Below are positions 15,438-24,250 of a stretch of DNA of 31,054 nucleotides, piece after piece; positions within the stretch are counted from its first letter, which is position 1, and the number at the start of each line of letters is the position of its first letter. The translations under genes were made by a program, and so were the position numbers. The notes beneath the pieces are model-generated. The model saw only the letters and a list, made by a program, of their open reading frames with translations, was not told the origin of the DNA and did not search any database. The stretch is from RGIG4140 sp045655105 (GTDB lineage: Bacteria; Pseudomonadota; Alphaproteobacteria; CAAHEQ01; UBA3637). The DNA is taken from the NCBI GenBank assembly GCA_045655105.1, contig JAZOOQ010000071.1, forward strand, positions 1 through 31,054, given 5' to 3'.

Positions 15438-16611
15438 TTTCATTCCTTTTTGTAATTAAAACAGAAACAATTTCTCCTGTTTTACTTGAATTTGTTTTAA
15501 CTTTTAAATAATTTTCACTATATCCAACACCATTTTGTTCCACTAAAACATTTAGGCGCTTTCCTTCAAATTCAGTTAACTTTAGATTTAACAATCGATT
15601 CCCCACTTCGCGTAATTTAGCAGCACGCTCTTTTCTGATCTTCATCTCAACCATTGGCATTTTAGCTGCTGGCGTTGAAGGACGTTCTGAATATGGAAAT
15701 ACATGTAATAATGAAATTGGAGCTTCTTGAACAAACTGCAAGGTGTTTAAAAACATTTCTTCTGTTTCAGTTGGAAATCCAGCAATCATATCTGCACCAA
15801 AAACAAAATCTTTTCTTTTTGAAAGGAGTTTATGACAAGCTTCAACAACTGGAGCTGATAAATGTCGCCGTCCCATACGTTTTAAAATCATATCATCACC
15901 AGATTGCATTGATAAATGAAGATGCGGCATCATCACTTCGTTATCCGAAAATAAATCAATCAATTCATCATTCATTAATGCAGGATCAAATGACCCCAAG
16001 CGCAAACGCTTAAGTCCTTTAACCTCTTTTATAATGCGTTTAAGTAACGCATTTAACCCATAAGGATAAGAAGCAATATCAACACCCGTTAAAACCAATT
16101 CTAGGAAGCCATTTTCAACAAAGCGCTTTGCTTCAAAAATCACTTGATCTGGCTCCAACCCTTTATTCTTTCCTCTTGCCTTATGAACAATGCAAAATGT
16201 ACACGCATGCGAGCAACCTTGTTGAATTTGCAAAAAAGCTCTTGTACGAGATTCAAAATCAGACACAACTGGAACGTTTGTGTTTGCATTCATAATATCG
16301 CTCACTTGAATTTTAGGTCCGAATAACAGTTTCTCTCGATCCAACTTTTCAATATTTCCAACAACTTTAAAAACCTCTGGCATACTTGCATATCGCTCCG
16401 CGTCCAATTGAGCAGCACATCCTGTTACAATAATTTTCATATCAGGATTTTCTCTTGCTACACGACGAATTGTTTGCCGACATTGGCGCTCTGCCTCGCT
16501 TGTTACAGCACACGTATTAATCACAAAAAGATCATCTTTATCAGATAACAACTCTTCTATGATTTTTGATTCAAATGTATTTAATCTGCACCCGAAAGAA
16601 ATTATTTTCAT
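15415..16611 (-). CDS. mtaB: tRNA (t6A37) methylthiotransferase MtaB
   Basis: Radical-SAM enzyme that converts t6A37 to ms2t6A in ANN-decoding tRNAs. The N-terminal UPF0004 domain supplies cysteines C8, C34 and C65 for the auxiliary Fe-S cluster. The radical-SAM motif CSHACTFC (C133, C137, C140) follows, and a C-terminal TRAM domain begins near FEGKRLNVLVEQ. The N-terminal SFGCRLN and the RKERAAKLREV stretch match MtaB better than MiaB or RimO, and miaB is separately present at 18762. Its ATG overlaps the corC stop as TGATG. Confidence 0.92.
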   Translation of the reverse strand: MKIISFGCRLNTFESKIIEELLSDKDDLFVINTCAVTSEAERQCRQTIRRVARENPDMKIIVTGCAAQLDAERYASMPEVFKVVGNIEKLDREKLLFGPKIQVSDIMNANTNVPVVSDFESRTRAFLQIQQGCSHACTFCIVHKARGKNKGLEPDQVIFEAKRFVENGFLELVLTGVDIASYPYGLNALLKRIIKEVKGLKRLRLGSFDPALMNDELIDLFSDNEVMMPHLHLSMQSGDDMILKRMGRRHLSAPVVEACHKLLSKRKDFVFGADMIAGFPTETEEMFLNTLQFVQEAPISLLHVFPYSERPSTPAAKMPMVEMKIRKERAAKLREVGNRLLNLKLTEFEGKRLNVLVEQNGVGYSENYLKVKTNSSKTGEIVSVLITKRNENELVGKL

Positions 16612-17507
16612 CAGCTTTTTTTCTTTCTTTTTTTCAAAAAGGAACGTTTTTCTTTCTCTTGTTTTCGCTTGTTAAACTTTGTTATTTTAACCTTTTTAAT
16701 GTGACGTGCGTCCACATCTAAAACTTGAAAAACAATCCCTGAAGAATGTTCGATTTTTTCTCCAACACGTGGTAAACGACCAGCCAAATGAAAAACAAGT
16801 CCTCCAACTGAATCAACATATTCTTCTTTTTCCTTTTTCGTCATAAAAGGACCAATCATTTTTTCTAAATCTTTTAATAAAATTCTTGCATCTGCCTGAA
16901 TGACACTATTCCCAATTTTGTGCAATACTGGAGCCTCATCTAAAGCATCATGTTCATCTTCGATTTCACCCACAATTTCTTCTAGTAAGTCTTCCAAAGT
17001 AATCAATCCATCTGTTCCACCATATTCATCAATAATAATAGCCATCTGAGCTTTCTTTTCTTGCATTTCACGAAGCAAATCTAATGCTCGAACTGAAGGC
17101 GGAACAAATAAAATACTTCCTGTCATTAACTTTTTAACAGAAACTTCCTCATTTTCCATCATTGCGCATAAAATATCTTTCACATGAATCACACCAACAA
17201 TGTTATCAATAGTTTGCTCATATACAGGTAATCTGGTAAACTTTTCCTCTGCCATCATTCTCTTTAATTCATCTGATGAAGCATCAATATTAATCCCTGT
17301 AATATCAATGGTTGGAATTCTGATTTCACCAGCCCTAATATCTCTTAATCTAAAAAGATTTTTAAGCAGAGAAATTTCATCAGGATCAATTAAAACTTTA
17401 TCACCGCGTTCAACACGTTCATCCATAATTTCTTCAATTGTTTCTAATACTTTTTCTTCTTCTGGTGGTCGAACAAAAAATGATTTAATTTTTGAAAATA
17501 TTGTCAT
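16611..17507 (-). CDS. corC: CorC/HlyC-family CBS-domain protein
   Basis: Cytosolic CBS-pair protein of the CorC (Mg/Co efflux) family, without the DUF21 membrane domain found in longer relatives. Two CBS motifs are seen: IRIPTIDITGINIDASSDELKRM with FTRLPVYEQTIDNIVGVIHVKD, and LFVPPSVRALDLLREM with MAIIIDEYGGTDGLITLEDLLEEIVGEI. A transporter-associated CorC_HlyC domain follows (about 205-280) and then a very basic tail (KKRKKKS). The 298 residues are normal. The ybeY stop and the corC ATG overlap as TAATG. The actual ligand is not known, and the name is a family label. Confidence 0.9.
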   Translation of the reverse strand: MTIFSKIKSFFVRPPEEEKVLETIEEIMDERVERGDKVLIDPDEISLLKNLFRLRDIRAGEIRIPTIDITGINIDASSDELKRMMAEEKFTRLPVYEQTIDNIVGVIHVKDILCAMMENEEVSVKKLMTGSILFVPPSVRALDLLREMQEKKAQMAIIIDEYGGTDGLITLEDLLEEIVGEIEDEHDALDEAPVLHKIGNSVIQADARILLKDLEKMIGPFMTKKEKEEYVDSVGGLVFHLAGRLPRVGEKIEHSSGIVFQVLDVDARHIKKVKITKFNKRKQEKEKRSFLKKRKKKS

Positions 17508-17977
17508 TATTCCACATCCTTATATGGGTTTTCATACCCCAACGATTTCATTATTTTTTTCTCAAGAGATTCCATTTTCACAGCTTCTTTTTCATTTAAA
17601 TGATCATATCCTTGCAAATGAAGTGTTCCATGAATCAACAAATGAGCCAAATGTGCTTCAAATGTTTTTTCTTGTGCTTTAGCCTCTTTTAAAACAGTTT
17701 CATAGGCAACAATAATATCCCCCGCCAACCATAAAAAACCTTTTTGAGGAGGATTACCCGTTTCAAAAGATAATACATTCGTTGAGCTATCTTTTCCCCG
17801 ATATCTAAAATTCAAATCATGAACAAAATCATCATCAGCTAACACTAAAGAAACCTCAGCCGGCGTATAAGAACTCCACGCCGACTGAATAATTTTTTTA
17901 CAAAACGCTTGAACAGCTGAAACACGCCTTGAATATCTTTTATCTAATTGTTGAATACATATATCTATCTCTGACAT
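17507..17977 (-). CDS. ybeY: Endoribonuclease YbeY
   Basis: Zinc-dependent endoribonuclease needed for 16S rRNA 3'-end processing and ribosome quality control. The zinc motif HGTLHLQGYDH is complete, with histidines at residues 116, 120 and 126. Upstream the family pattern LNFRYRGKDSSTNVLSF and LAGDIIVAYE is clear. The 156 residues are typical. It starts inside the phoH stop (TAATG) and ends inside the corC start, in the widely conserved phoH-ybeY-corC order. Confidence 0.96.
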   Translation of the reverse strand: MSEIDICIQQLDKRYSRRVSAVQAFCKKIIQSAWSSYTPAEVSLVLADDDFVHDLNFRYRGKDSSTNVLSFETGNPPQKGFLWLAGDIIVAYETVLKEAKAQEKTFEAHLAHLLIHGTLHLQGYDHLNEKEAVKMESLEKKIMKSLGYENPYKDVE

Positions 17978-18684
17978 TATTCCTTACTTTCAGAATTGGC
18001 TTTATCATAGGCTTTCACAATTTTTGAAACAAGCCCATGACGAACAACATCTTTTTCAGAAAATTCCACAAAAGCAATACCAGGAACTTTTTTCAAAATT
18101 TTTACAGCATCTAAAAGGCCAGAAACCGTTCCCCGAGGCAAGTCTGTTTGCGTTAAGTCGCCATTAATAATCATTCTTGATCCTTCACCTAAACGCGTTA
18201 AAAACATCTTCATTTGCATAGGCGTTGTATTTTGAGCTTCATCTAAAATCACAACACTATGACTTAATGTTCGACCACGCATATATGCCAATGGAGCTAC
18301 TTCAATTTCACCATTTTCAAGCTTTTTATCAACCATATCTGCTGGCAACATTTCATAAAGTGCATCATAAAGTGGCCTTAAATATGGATCAATTTTTTCC
18401 TTTAAATTTCCCGGTAAAAAGCCCAAATTTTCACCAGCTTCAACCGCTGGTCTTGTTAAAATAATTCGATCCACTTTTCCTTCTAACATTGCAGAGACTG
18501 CTTTAGCAACAGCTAAAAAAGTTTTCCCAGTCCCCGCAGGACCAAGACCAAAAACCATTTCATATTTATTCATGGCTTCAATGAAAGCACCTTGCGTTTC
18601 ACTTCTAGGATTAATGTGACGTTTTTTTGTTTTTAACGTCAAATCTGAAGCGGCATAAACTTCTCCTGTAATTTCAGCTGTCAT
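17977..18684 (-). CDS. PhoH-like ATPase (short form)
   Basis: RecA-like P-loop ATPase of the PhoH/PhoL family, thought to be a phosphate-starvation-linked RNA helicase or ATPase acting with YbeY. Walker A is GPAGTGKT (48-55) and Walker B is VVILDEAQ (144-151). TRPAVEAGENLGFLPG and NGDLTQTDLP are also diagnostic. At 235 residues it lacks the roughly 90-100 residue N-terminal region of most alphaproteobacterial homologues. The ATG has a strong AAGGAG and there is no in-frame upstream extension past the promoter, so the short form appears genuine. It is first in the ybeY-corC-mtaB-ftsY operon and has its own promoter. Confidence 0.93.
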   Translation of the reverse strand: MTAEITGEVYAASDLTLKTKKRHINPRSETQGAFIEAMNKYEMVFGLGPAGTGKTFLAVAKAVSAMLEGKVDRIILTRPAVEAGENLGFLPGNLKEKIDPYLRPLYDALYEMLPADMVDKKLENGEIEVAPLAYMRGRTLSHSVVILDEAQNTTPMQMKMFLTRLGEGSRMIINGDLTQTDLPRGTVSGLLDAVKILKKVPGIAFVEFSEKDVVRHGLVSKIVKAYDKANSESKE

Positions 18685-18720
18685 TTTGACTCCTTTTCAG
18701 TTATTTACCATTCTTCTTTC

Positions 18721-18749
18721 ATTATACCATGGTTAAACATTTTTGACAA
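18721..18749 (-). promoter_or_regulatory. phoH operon promoter
   Basis: -35 TTGTCA (18744-18749), a 17-base spacer and a perfect -10 TATAAT (18721-18726) on the minus strand, 13 bases after the miaB stop and 36 bases before phoH. It probably drives the whole phoH to cNMP-fold gene run. Confidence 0.7.
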
Positions 18750-18761
18750 GTGTAATTCACT

Positions 18762-20075
18762 TTACGCCTCAACCCCTGTTAAAGATGTTGCCGAAGCTTT
18801 TGTGATCTTTAACATCACAATCTGATTTAAAAAGCTATCGGGTAATGAAACATGCGTTCCTTGAAGATAAGGTGTATACCCAACCAACTGTCCTTCTTTT
18901 TTACCTTTTTCTGTTAATAAAACAGGCAAAATTTTACCAACTGTTTGAGAATTAAATTCTTGTTGTTGAGACATTAATTCTTTTTGCAAAATCATTAATC
19001 TTTTGGTTTTAACATCTTCAGCAACCTGATTTTTCATAATAGATGCAGGCGTTCCTGGTCGTGGTGAATATTTAAATGAAAAAGAGCTTGCATAACGCAC
19101 ACGCTTCACCACTTCCATTGTTTGTTGAAAATCATCTTCTGTTTCACCAGGGAAGCCAACAATAAAATCTGAAGACACAGCGATATCTGGGCGAGCCTTT
19201 CTAAATGAAGCCACAATTTCTTCATAACTTGAAGCAGTATATTGCCTATTCATTGCTTTTAAAATTTTATCACTTCCAGATTGGATTGGTAAATGAATAT
19301 AAGGCATCAATTTATTTAAATCTTTATGGGCTTCAATCAAATTTTGCGTAATTTTTGAAGGATATGATGTTGTATATCTGATACGTTCCAATCCATCGAT
19401 CTCAGCAATTTTTCGAATTAAATCCCCTAAATCAGAAGCGCCTTCACCATGCCAACAATTAACATTTTGACCCAAAAGCATAATTTCTTTTGCCCCTGTT
19501 TCAACCAAATCTTTAGCTTCTTGAATAATTTCATCAGCAGGTCTTGAATATTCACACCCTCTTGTATATGGTACAACACAATAGGTGCAAAAATTATCAC
19601 ACCCTTCTTGAACAGCTAAAAAAGCAGTCGCTGATGTAGCTTTTGTTTTTGGCAAATAATCAAATTTTGAATCAGCAGGAAAATCAGCCAATAAAACACG
19701 ACCTTTTTTCCTATTATATGAAGAAACAATCTCAGGCAAGCGATGATAATTTTGGGGCCCCAATGCAATATCAACTAAATGAGAACGCTTTAAAATTTCT
19801 TCCCCTTCAGCTTGAACAACGCAACCACAAACAACAATCAATGTTTCTTTGCCATCTTGTTTTCTTTTTTCTTTAAACTCATTTAATCTGCCAATTTCAG
19901 AAAATAATTTTTCAGAAGCTTTTTCTCTGATATGGCATGTGTTTAACAACAAAATATCTGCTTGTTCAGGATCAGTTGTTTCTTGATACCCATGAACAAA
20001 CATAGCATCCCTCATTCTTGCTGAATCGTATGCATTCATCTGACAACCAAATGTTTTGATAAAAATCTTTTTCAA
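18762..20075 (-). CDS. miaB: tRNA-2-methylthio-N6-dimethylallyladenosine synthase MiaB
   Basis: Radical-SAM methylthiotransferase making ms2i6A37 in UNN-decoding tRNAs. Auxiliary-cluster cysteines are C11, C47 and C85 (TFGCQMN, NTCHIREKA, GCVVQAEGEE). The radical-SAM motif CDNFCTYC is at 159-166, followed by VVPYTRGCEYSRP. A TRAM domain closes the 437 residues. The start is a TTG: AAGGAG lies eight bases before it, no ATG fits, and the family start KKIFIKTFGCQMN begins right there. It follows the Sel1-like gene after 17 bases and precedes phoH, a classic neighbour. Confidence 0.96.
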   Translation of the reverse strand: MKKIFIKTFGCQMNAYDSARMRDAMFVHGYQETTDPEQADILLLNTCHIREKASEKLFSEIGRLNEFKEKRKQDGKETLIVVCGCVVQAEGEEILKRSHLVDIALGPQNYHRLPEIVSSYNRKKGRVLLADFPADSKFDYLPKTKATSATAFLAVQEGCDNFCTYCVVPYTRGCEYSRPADEIIQEAKDLVETGAKEIMLLGQNVNCWHGEGASDLGDLIRKIAEIDGLERIRYTTSYPSKITQNLIEAHKDLNKLMPYIHLPIQSGSDKILKAMNRQYTASSYEEIVASFRKARPDIAVSSDFIVGFPGETEDDFQQTMEVVKRVRYASSFSFKYSPRPGTPASIMKNQVAEDVKTKRLMILQKELMSQQQEFNSQTVGKILPVLLTEKGKKEGQLVGYTPYLQGTHVSLPDSFLNQIVMLKITKASATSLTGVEA

Positions 20076-20092
20076 AATTTAAACTCCTTATC

Positions 20093-20812
20093 TTACTTTA
20101 AATAATTTTCAACCTTAGTTTTAAGGTTATTAATAACTTGTTTTCTTAAAAATGGATCTGCTTTACCTTGTTTTGGAAAAATCGTTTTTTCAAATGTTTG
20201 ATACTCGCTATCAGACAAAACTTCTTTTGCTGTTTCCATCATTTTTCTTTGCTTCCATAAAGAAGCCAATTTCAATAATTCTTGTTTTTTCTCTTCAGAT
20301 AACTGATAACTCTTTAACAATGCTGCTGCTTCAGATGAATATTTCCGTGTTGTTGGATAAAACCATTTTTGTTCAGCAGGCTCTGAAGCTAAAAGCAATA
20401 ACACAAAAGGATGTAAAACCTCTCCTTTAAAAGAATAATTATCGTTTGAATTCAACGCTGATTTTATTTGATCCAAATAAGAAACCAGTAATTTTCTTTT
20501 TTCGCTATCCGTATCCATTTCAATCATCATTTTTGCCAATTGTGTTTGAGCATAAGCATTTCCATTATCAGCAGCCAAATGATAAAAAAGAAGAGCCTTC
20601 ATTTCATTTTTTTGAGCATTTTTTTCACCATTTTTAAAAATACCTGCCAATCGAATTTGAGATTCTTCATCATTTTCCATGATAGCACAATTTTGATATA
20701 AAGGAATTGATGCCTTCACATTTTTTAAATACATTGTTTCAGCTTGTGGACAAACAGCAAACACAGAAGACGAAACCAAAAAGGATGTTAAAAAAAGAAT
20801 AAATTTATTCAT
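20093..20812 (-). CDS. Exported Sel1-like repeat protein
   Basis: A 239-residue protein with a signal peptide (MNKFILFLTSFLVSSSVFA, cleavage probably after Ala) and therefore likely periplasmic. One Sel1-like/TPR-type repeat is clear at about residues 72-95 (KALLFYHLAADNGNAYAQ), a degenerate one precedes it (EESQIRLAGIFKNG), and the rest is helical with no catalytic motif. A TTG at 20815 is in frame, but the ATG at 20812 with AGAGG upstream is preferred. It overlaps the end of the DUF3426 gene by eight bases and is followed closely by miaB. The role is unknown; Sel1 proteins are usually protein-protein adaptors. Confidence 0.75.
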   Translation of the reverse strand: MNKFILFLTSFLVSSSVFAVCPQAETMYLKNVKASIPLYQNCAIMENDEESQIRLAGIFKNGEKNAQKNEMKALLFYHLAADNGNAYAQTQLAKMMIEMDTDSEKRKLLVSYLDQIKSALNSNDNYSFKGEVLHPFVLLLLASEPAEQKWFYPTTRKYSSEAAALLKSYQLSEEKKQELLKLASLWKQRKMMETAKEVLSDSEYQTFEKTIFPKQGKADPFLRKQVINNLKTKVENYLK

Positions 20813-21959
20813 CAAAATTAACCTCTACTTTTGAAACAGATTCTGGAGCAGGAACAACTTGAGCTTCAAACGAAAGCTCACTATTCCCATCAATAACTTT
20901 TTCAAGATAATAGATACGCTTTCTAGCAACCACATGATCGCTATAATCATAAACAACTGCCTTTGTTAATGGCAACTGCCCCTGATAAACAGATGTATTT
21001 ACAATTACTCCTTTAATAAGTAAACGACTTGTACCAACTTCATTTACCCCAATTTCATAAGAAATATTTTGAACTTTCAAAGCCTCTTTTGGTGCAAATT
21101 CACTTGAAGAAACTTCTACTTTAACCTCTTGATTTTCCAAACTTTGAACAACTTGTTGTTCGATTTCTTTTTCAACAATAGGAGCACTTTCTAACTGAAT
21201 GTTTTCTTCACTTATTTGGCCACCCAAAACAGATTCATTTTCTTTTTCTGGTAAAGAAATTTCTTCCTGCGAAAAAGTCAAATCACTTTTTAATTCTTCA
21301 CCAATAGGCACCGAAGCAATACTTGGTATTTCTTCCACAATATCTTTTTTAAAATTAGCCTCATCTTGTGATGTTTCTAAATTCAATGGTTGTTTATCCT
21401 CAATTTGAATACCCAAATCCAAAGGTGTCACAGAAGCTATTTTTTTTGATATCTGACCACTTTTTTGATCTGTTTCATTTTTTTCATTCGACCCAAAGGC
21501 CTTTTCAATTGACTGGTTCATAAACTGAACTAAAAAATCCTTTTGACTATAAGCTGCATAGCAAATACCAAATCCGATTCCAAGCCAAACAACAAGCGAA
21601 ACAAAAGTTGTTTTTTTAGATTTAACAGGCTTAAATTCTTCAGGAACAAAATTAAATGGATCTTTTGAAAATTTTGGCTCCTTCATTTCTTCTATTGGAT
21701 CATTAAATAAAGAAAGAGAAATTGGCTCATGAGGTTCATCTAAAAATGTTTTTTCTTCTTTTTTATTAGGAATATCAAAAATATCCATTGTTTGATCAAG
21801 CATTGATTTTTCATTTTTAGAAGAAGTCAATTCAACAATATCTTCTTCATGATCAAAATAACAACCACATGCAGAACAATGGCATTTCTTCCCTTTTAAC
21901 GAGATATCTTTATCCAAAATTTGATACTGTGTAAAACATTTTGGGCAAATAATTAACAT
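20805..21959 (-). CDS. MJ0042-type zinc-ribbon, DUF3426 membrane protein
   Basis: The N-terminal zinc ribbon has C5/C8 (CPKC) and C28/C31 (CSAC). A disordered charged linker follows to about residue 117, then one transmembrane helix (about 118-137), a long Glu/Ser-rich periplasmic spacer, and a C-terminal DUF3426 beta domain (from about 295) with RLLIKGVIVNTS, LPLTKAVVYDYSD and FEAQVVPAPE. At 384 residues the spacer is long. This family is commonly divergent from ftsEX in alphaproteobacteria, as here; its function is not established. The ATG has AAGGA. It leads the unit with the Sel1-like gene and miaB. Confidence 0.85.
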   Translation of the reverse strand: MLIICPKCFTQYQILDKDISLKGKKCHCSACGCYFDHEEDIVELTSSKNEKSMLDQTMDIFDIPNKKEEKTFLDEPHEPISLSLFNDPIEEMKEPKFSKDPFNFVPEEFKPVKSKKTTFVSLVVWLGIGFGICYAAYSQKDFLVQFMNQSIEKAFGSNEKNETDQKSGQISKKIASVTPLDLGIQIEDKQPLNLETSQDEANFKKDIVEEIPSIASVPIGEELKSDLTFSQEEISLPEKENESVLGGQISEENIQLESAPIVEKEIEQQVVQSLENQEVKVEVSSSEFAPKEALKVQNISYEIGVNEVGTSRLLIKGVIVNTSVYQGQLPLTKAVVYDYSDHVVARKRIYYLEKVIDGNSELSFEAQVVPAPESVSKVEVNFDE

Positions 21960-21991
21960 TTAGCTTTTCCTTTTAAAAAAAATAGTGTAAG

Positions 21992-22023
21992 TATAATATA
22001 AACGATTTTTAAATAACTTACAA
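21992..22023. promoter_or_regulatory. Divergent, overlapping promoters between the DUF3426 gene and ftsE
   Basis: On the minus strand -35 TTGTAA (22018-22023), a 17-base spacer and -10 TATATT (21995-22000) serve the DUF3426 gene. On the plus strand a perfect TATAAT (21992-21997) overlaps it and suits ftsE, although its -35 is poor. The two promoters cannot easily fire at the same time. Confidence 0.45.
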
Positions 22024-22046
22024 CAGTTTTCAATAGGGGCATCAAA

Positions 22047-22757
22047 GTGGCAACAAATAAATTATCAACACCAATTGCTGAATTCAATGGCGTTTCTTTT
22101 AAATATCCAACAGGTCCTGAGGTTTTAAAGGATATTCAACTTACCCTTCAACCTGGATCATTTTATTTTATGACAGGGGAAAGTGGTGCAGGAAAAACAT
22201 CTCTTTTAAGCTTGCTTTATTTGAATAATATCCCAACAAAAGGTCGCATTAGATTATTTGGCTATGCATTAGACACATTATCAAGAGAAGCAAAAGCTCA
22301 AATCAGACGACAAATTGGCGTTGTTTTTCAAGACTATCGCCTTCTTGATCATTTAAATGCATTTGATAATGTTGCCTTACCGCTCAGAATTTCAGGCACA
22401 AAAGAACAAGACATAAAAAAACACGTTCGAGAATTGTTAGCATGGGTTGGCCTTGAGAAGCAACTTGATAAATATCCCCATGAATTATCTGGTGGTGAAA
22501 AACAACGCGTTGCTATTGCAAGAGCCGTTATTAATCGCCCTCGCCTTTTATTAGCTGACGAACCAACTGGTAACGTTGATGATGCTATGGCTAAAAGATT
22601 AATATATTTATTTTTAGAACTCAATAAACTTGGCACAACAACTGTTATTGCCACACATAACCATAACCTTATTAAACATTTTGGCTTCCCTCGCCTTCAT
22701 TTATCCCATGGGCACATTGAAGCGGTTGAAAAAAACAACACATCAAACAAAGGTTAA
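22047..22757 (+). CDS. ftsE: Cell division ATP-binding protein FtsE
   Basis: ABC ATPase of the FtsEX complex, which links the divisome to periplasmic wall hydrolase activation. Walker A is GESGAGKT (44-51), the Q-loop is VVFQDYRLL, the signature is LSGGE (147-151) and Walker B is LLLADE (167-172). The 236 residues are normal. The start is a GTG with AGGGG eight bases upstream; no in-frame ATG fits better. ftsX follows after 15 bases. Confidence 0.94.
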   Translation: MATNKLSTPIAEFNGVSFKYPTGPEVLKDIQLTLQPGSFYFMTGESGAGKTSLLSLLYLNNIPTKGRIRLFGYALDTLSREAKAQIRRQIGVVFQDYRLLDHLNAFDNVALPLRISGTKEQDIKKHVRELLAWVGLEKQLDKYPHELSGGEKQRVAIARAVINRPRLLLADEPTGNVDDAMAKRLIYLFLELNKLGTTTVIATHNHNLIKHFGFPRLHLSHGHIEAVEKNNTSNKG

Positions 22758-22772
22758 TCAAGGAACAATATT

Positions 22773-23666
22773 ATGAAAAAAAGAACAGACATTCCATTTT
22801 CATCCGATTCATCAAAATTTTTCATTCCATGGCTGAGTATGTTTATGGTATTTATTGCCACATTAATTTTAGCTATAGCCATTGTGGTTTATTCTTCCGT
22901 TCAATCATGGACAAGCAACATATCTGGAACGCTCACCGTTCAAATTCCAACATACACTGAAAAAGGCGAAAGCAGAGAAGATCAAATCAATAAAGATATT
23001 GAAATGACGCTCACTCTTTTAAGATCAAGTGAAGGCATCACAGGAGCAACCCTTTTATCAGATGATCAAATTTCAACTTTGATGGAACCATGGTTAGGAC
23101 AACGCGATGCCATTAATGAATTACCTCTTCCAAAAATTATTGATGTGAACGCGGATCCAAATAATTTTCCAAATATCAGAAGATTGAAAGCTGATTTATT
23201 TGATCAAGTTCCAGAAGCAATTTTAGATAGTCATCGTGCAGCACTTTCTGATCTTGTGGCCTTTTTTGAAAATATGGTTCATTTAATTGCTTTTATTTTA
23301 TTACTAATCTTAATTACAACAGCTCTCTCTGTTATCTATGTAACAAAATCTAGCATGTCTGTTCATCAAAAAGTTATTGAACTGATTCATATGATGGGAG
23401 CCAGTGATTTTTATATTACAATTCAATTTGCTATGCGCAGTTTTAAACTTACTTTACTTGGCAGTTTTATCGGATTTTTATTAGCTATCCCAATTATGGT
23501 ATTATTTGATTATTTCTTGCGTCAAATGAGCTCTAGTTTTGTTCTTGAAAGCACGTTGAATCCATTACAATGGCTTATCTTAATAAGTGTTCCAATTTTA
23601 ACGGCATTGTTATCTTTTGTAACTGCTTATAGAACTGTTTCAAAAACATTAAAACAAACGTTATAG
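22773..23666 (+). CDS. ftsX: Cell division protein FtsX
   Basis: Membrane partner of FtsE. It has four predicted transmembrane helices: about 17-37, then 165-190, 215-245 and 265-290. A periplasmic domain lies between the first two (TLTVQIPTYTEKGE to ISTLMEPWLG), and the cytoplasmic coupling loop contains HQKVIELIHMMGASDFYI, the FtsX/permease signature. The 297 residues are normal. The ATG has AAGGA about eight bases upstream. Confidence 0.93.
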   Translation: MKKRTDIPFSSDSSKFFIPWLSMFMVFIATLILAIAIVVYSSVQSWTSNISGTLTVQIPTYTEKGESREDQINKDIEMTLTLLRSSEGITGATLLSDDQISTLMEPWLGQRDAINELPLPKIIDVNADPNNFPNIRRLKADLFDQVPEAILDSHRAALSDLVAFFENMVHLIAFILLLILITTALSVIYVTKSSMSVHQKVIELIHMMGASDFYITIQFAMRSFKLTLLGSFIGFLLAIPIMVLFDYFLRQMSSSFVLESTLNPLQWLILISVPILTALLSFVTAYRTVSKTLKQTL

Positions 23667-24239
23667 ATGATAAAAAAACTGATAAACATTAACATTTATT
23701 TTTCTATGATTTTCTTGATGTTTTGGCTCATCGGATTTTTATTCTTTAGCCTTTACGCCTTATCATTTAAATATGCACCACAAACACATTCGGATGCTGT
23801 TGTTGTTTTAACTGGCGGAAGCAATCGAATTAACACAGGGCTTAAACTGATTAAAGATAAAAAAGCAGAATATATGTTAATTTCAGGGGTTCATAAAGAA
23901 GTAACAAAGCAAAAATTATTTCCAAATGTTGAAGAAAATATATTAGATAAAATCACTTTGGGGTATATGGCTCTAAACACAAAAGGAAACGCAAAAGAAG
24001 TGAATGATTGGATTAAAGAAAAGAATATTCACTCGATTTTATTGGTTACAAGTTTTTATCATATGCCCAGAAGTATTTTTGAAATTCAACAATTAAATAA
24101 AGAAATTCAAATTGCACCTCTTCCTGTTTTTCCAAAATCATTCAACAATTCTGTTGATTGGATTAAAACAAGATATGCTTGGTTGCTTTTTATTGAATAT
24201 CACAAAGTTATTTACACAAGGATAAAAGCCCTCTTTTGA
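23667..24239 (+). CDS. DUF218 (YdcF/ElyC-like) membrane-anchored protein
   Basis: The 190 residues have one N-terminal transmembrane helix (about 10-33) and then a DUF218 fold in the periplasm: DAVVVLTGGSNRINTGLKL, EYMLISGVH, NTKGNAKEVNDWI and ILLVTSFYHMPRS. This family includes ElyC and SanA, linked to envelope integrity; the enzymatic activity is unknown. The ATG directly abuts the ftsX stop and there is no clear ribosome binding site, so it is probably translated by coupling. A DUF218 gene between ftsX and plsC is a familiar alphaproteobacterial order. Confidence 0.88.
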   Translation: MIKKLININIYFSMIFLMFWLIGFLFFSLYALSFKYAPQTHSDAVVVLTGGSNRINTGLKLIKDKKAEYMLISGVHKEVTKQKLFPNVEENILDKITLGYMALNTKGNAKEVNDWIKEKNIHSILLVTSFYHMPRSIFEIQQLNKEIQIAPLPVFPKSFNNSVDWIKTRYAWLLFIEYHKVIYTRIKALF

Positions 24240-24250
24240 AAGGATATCAT

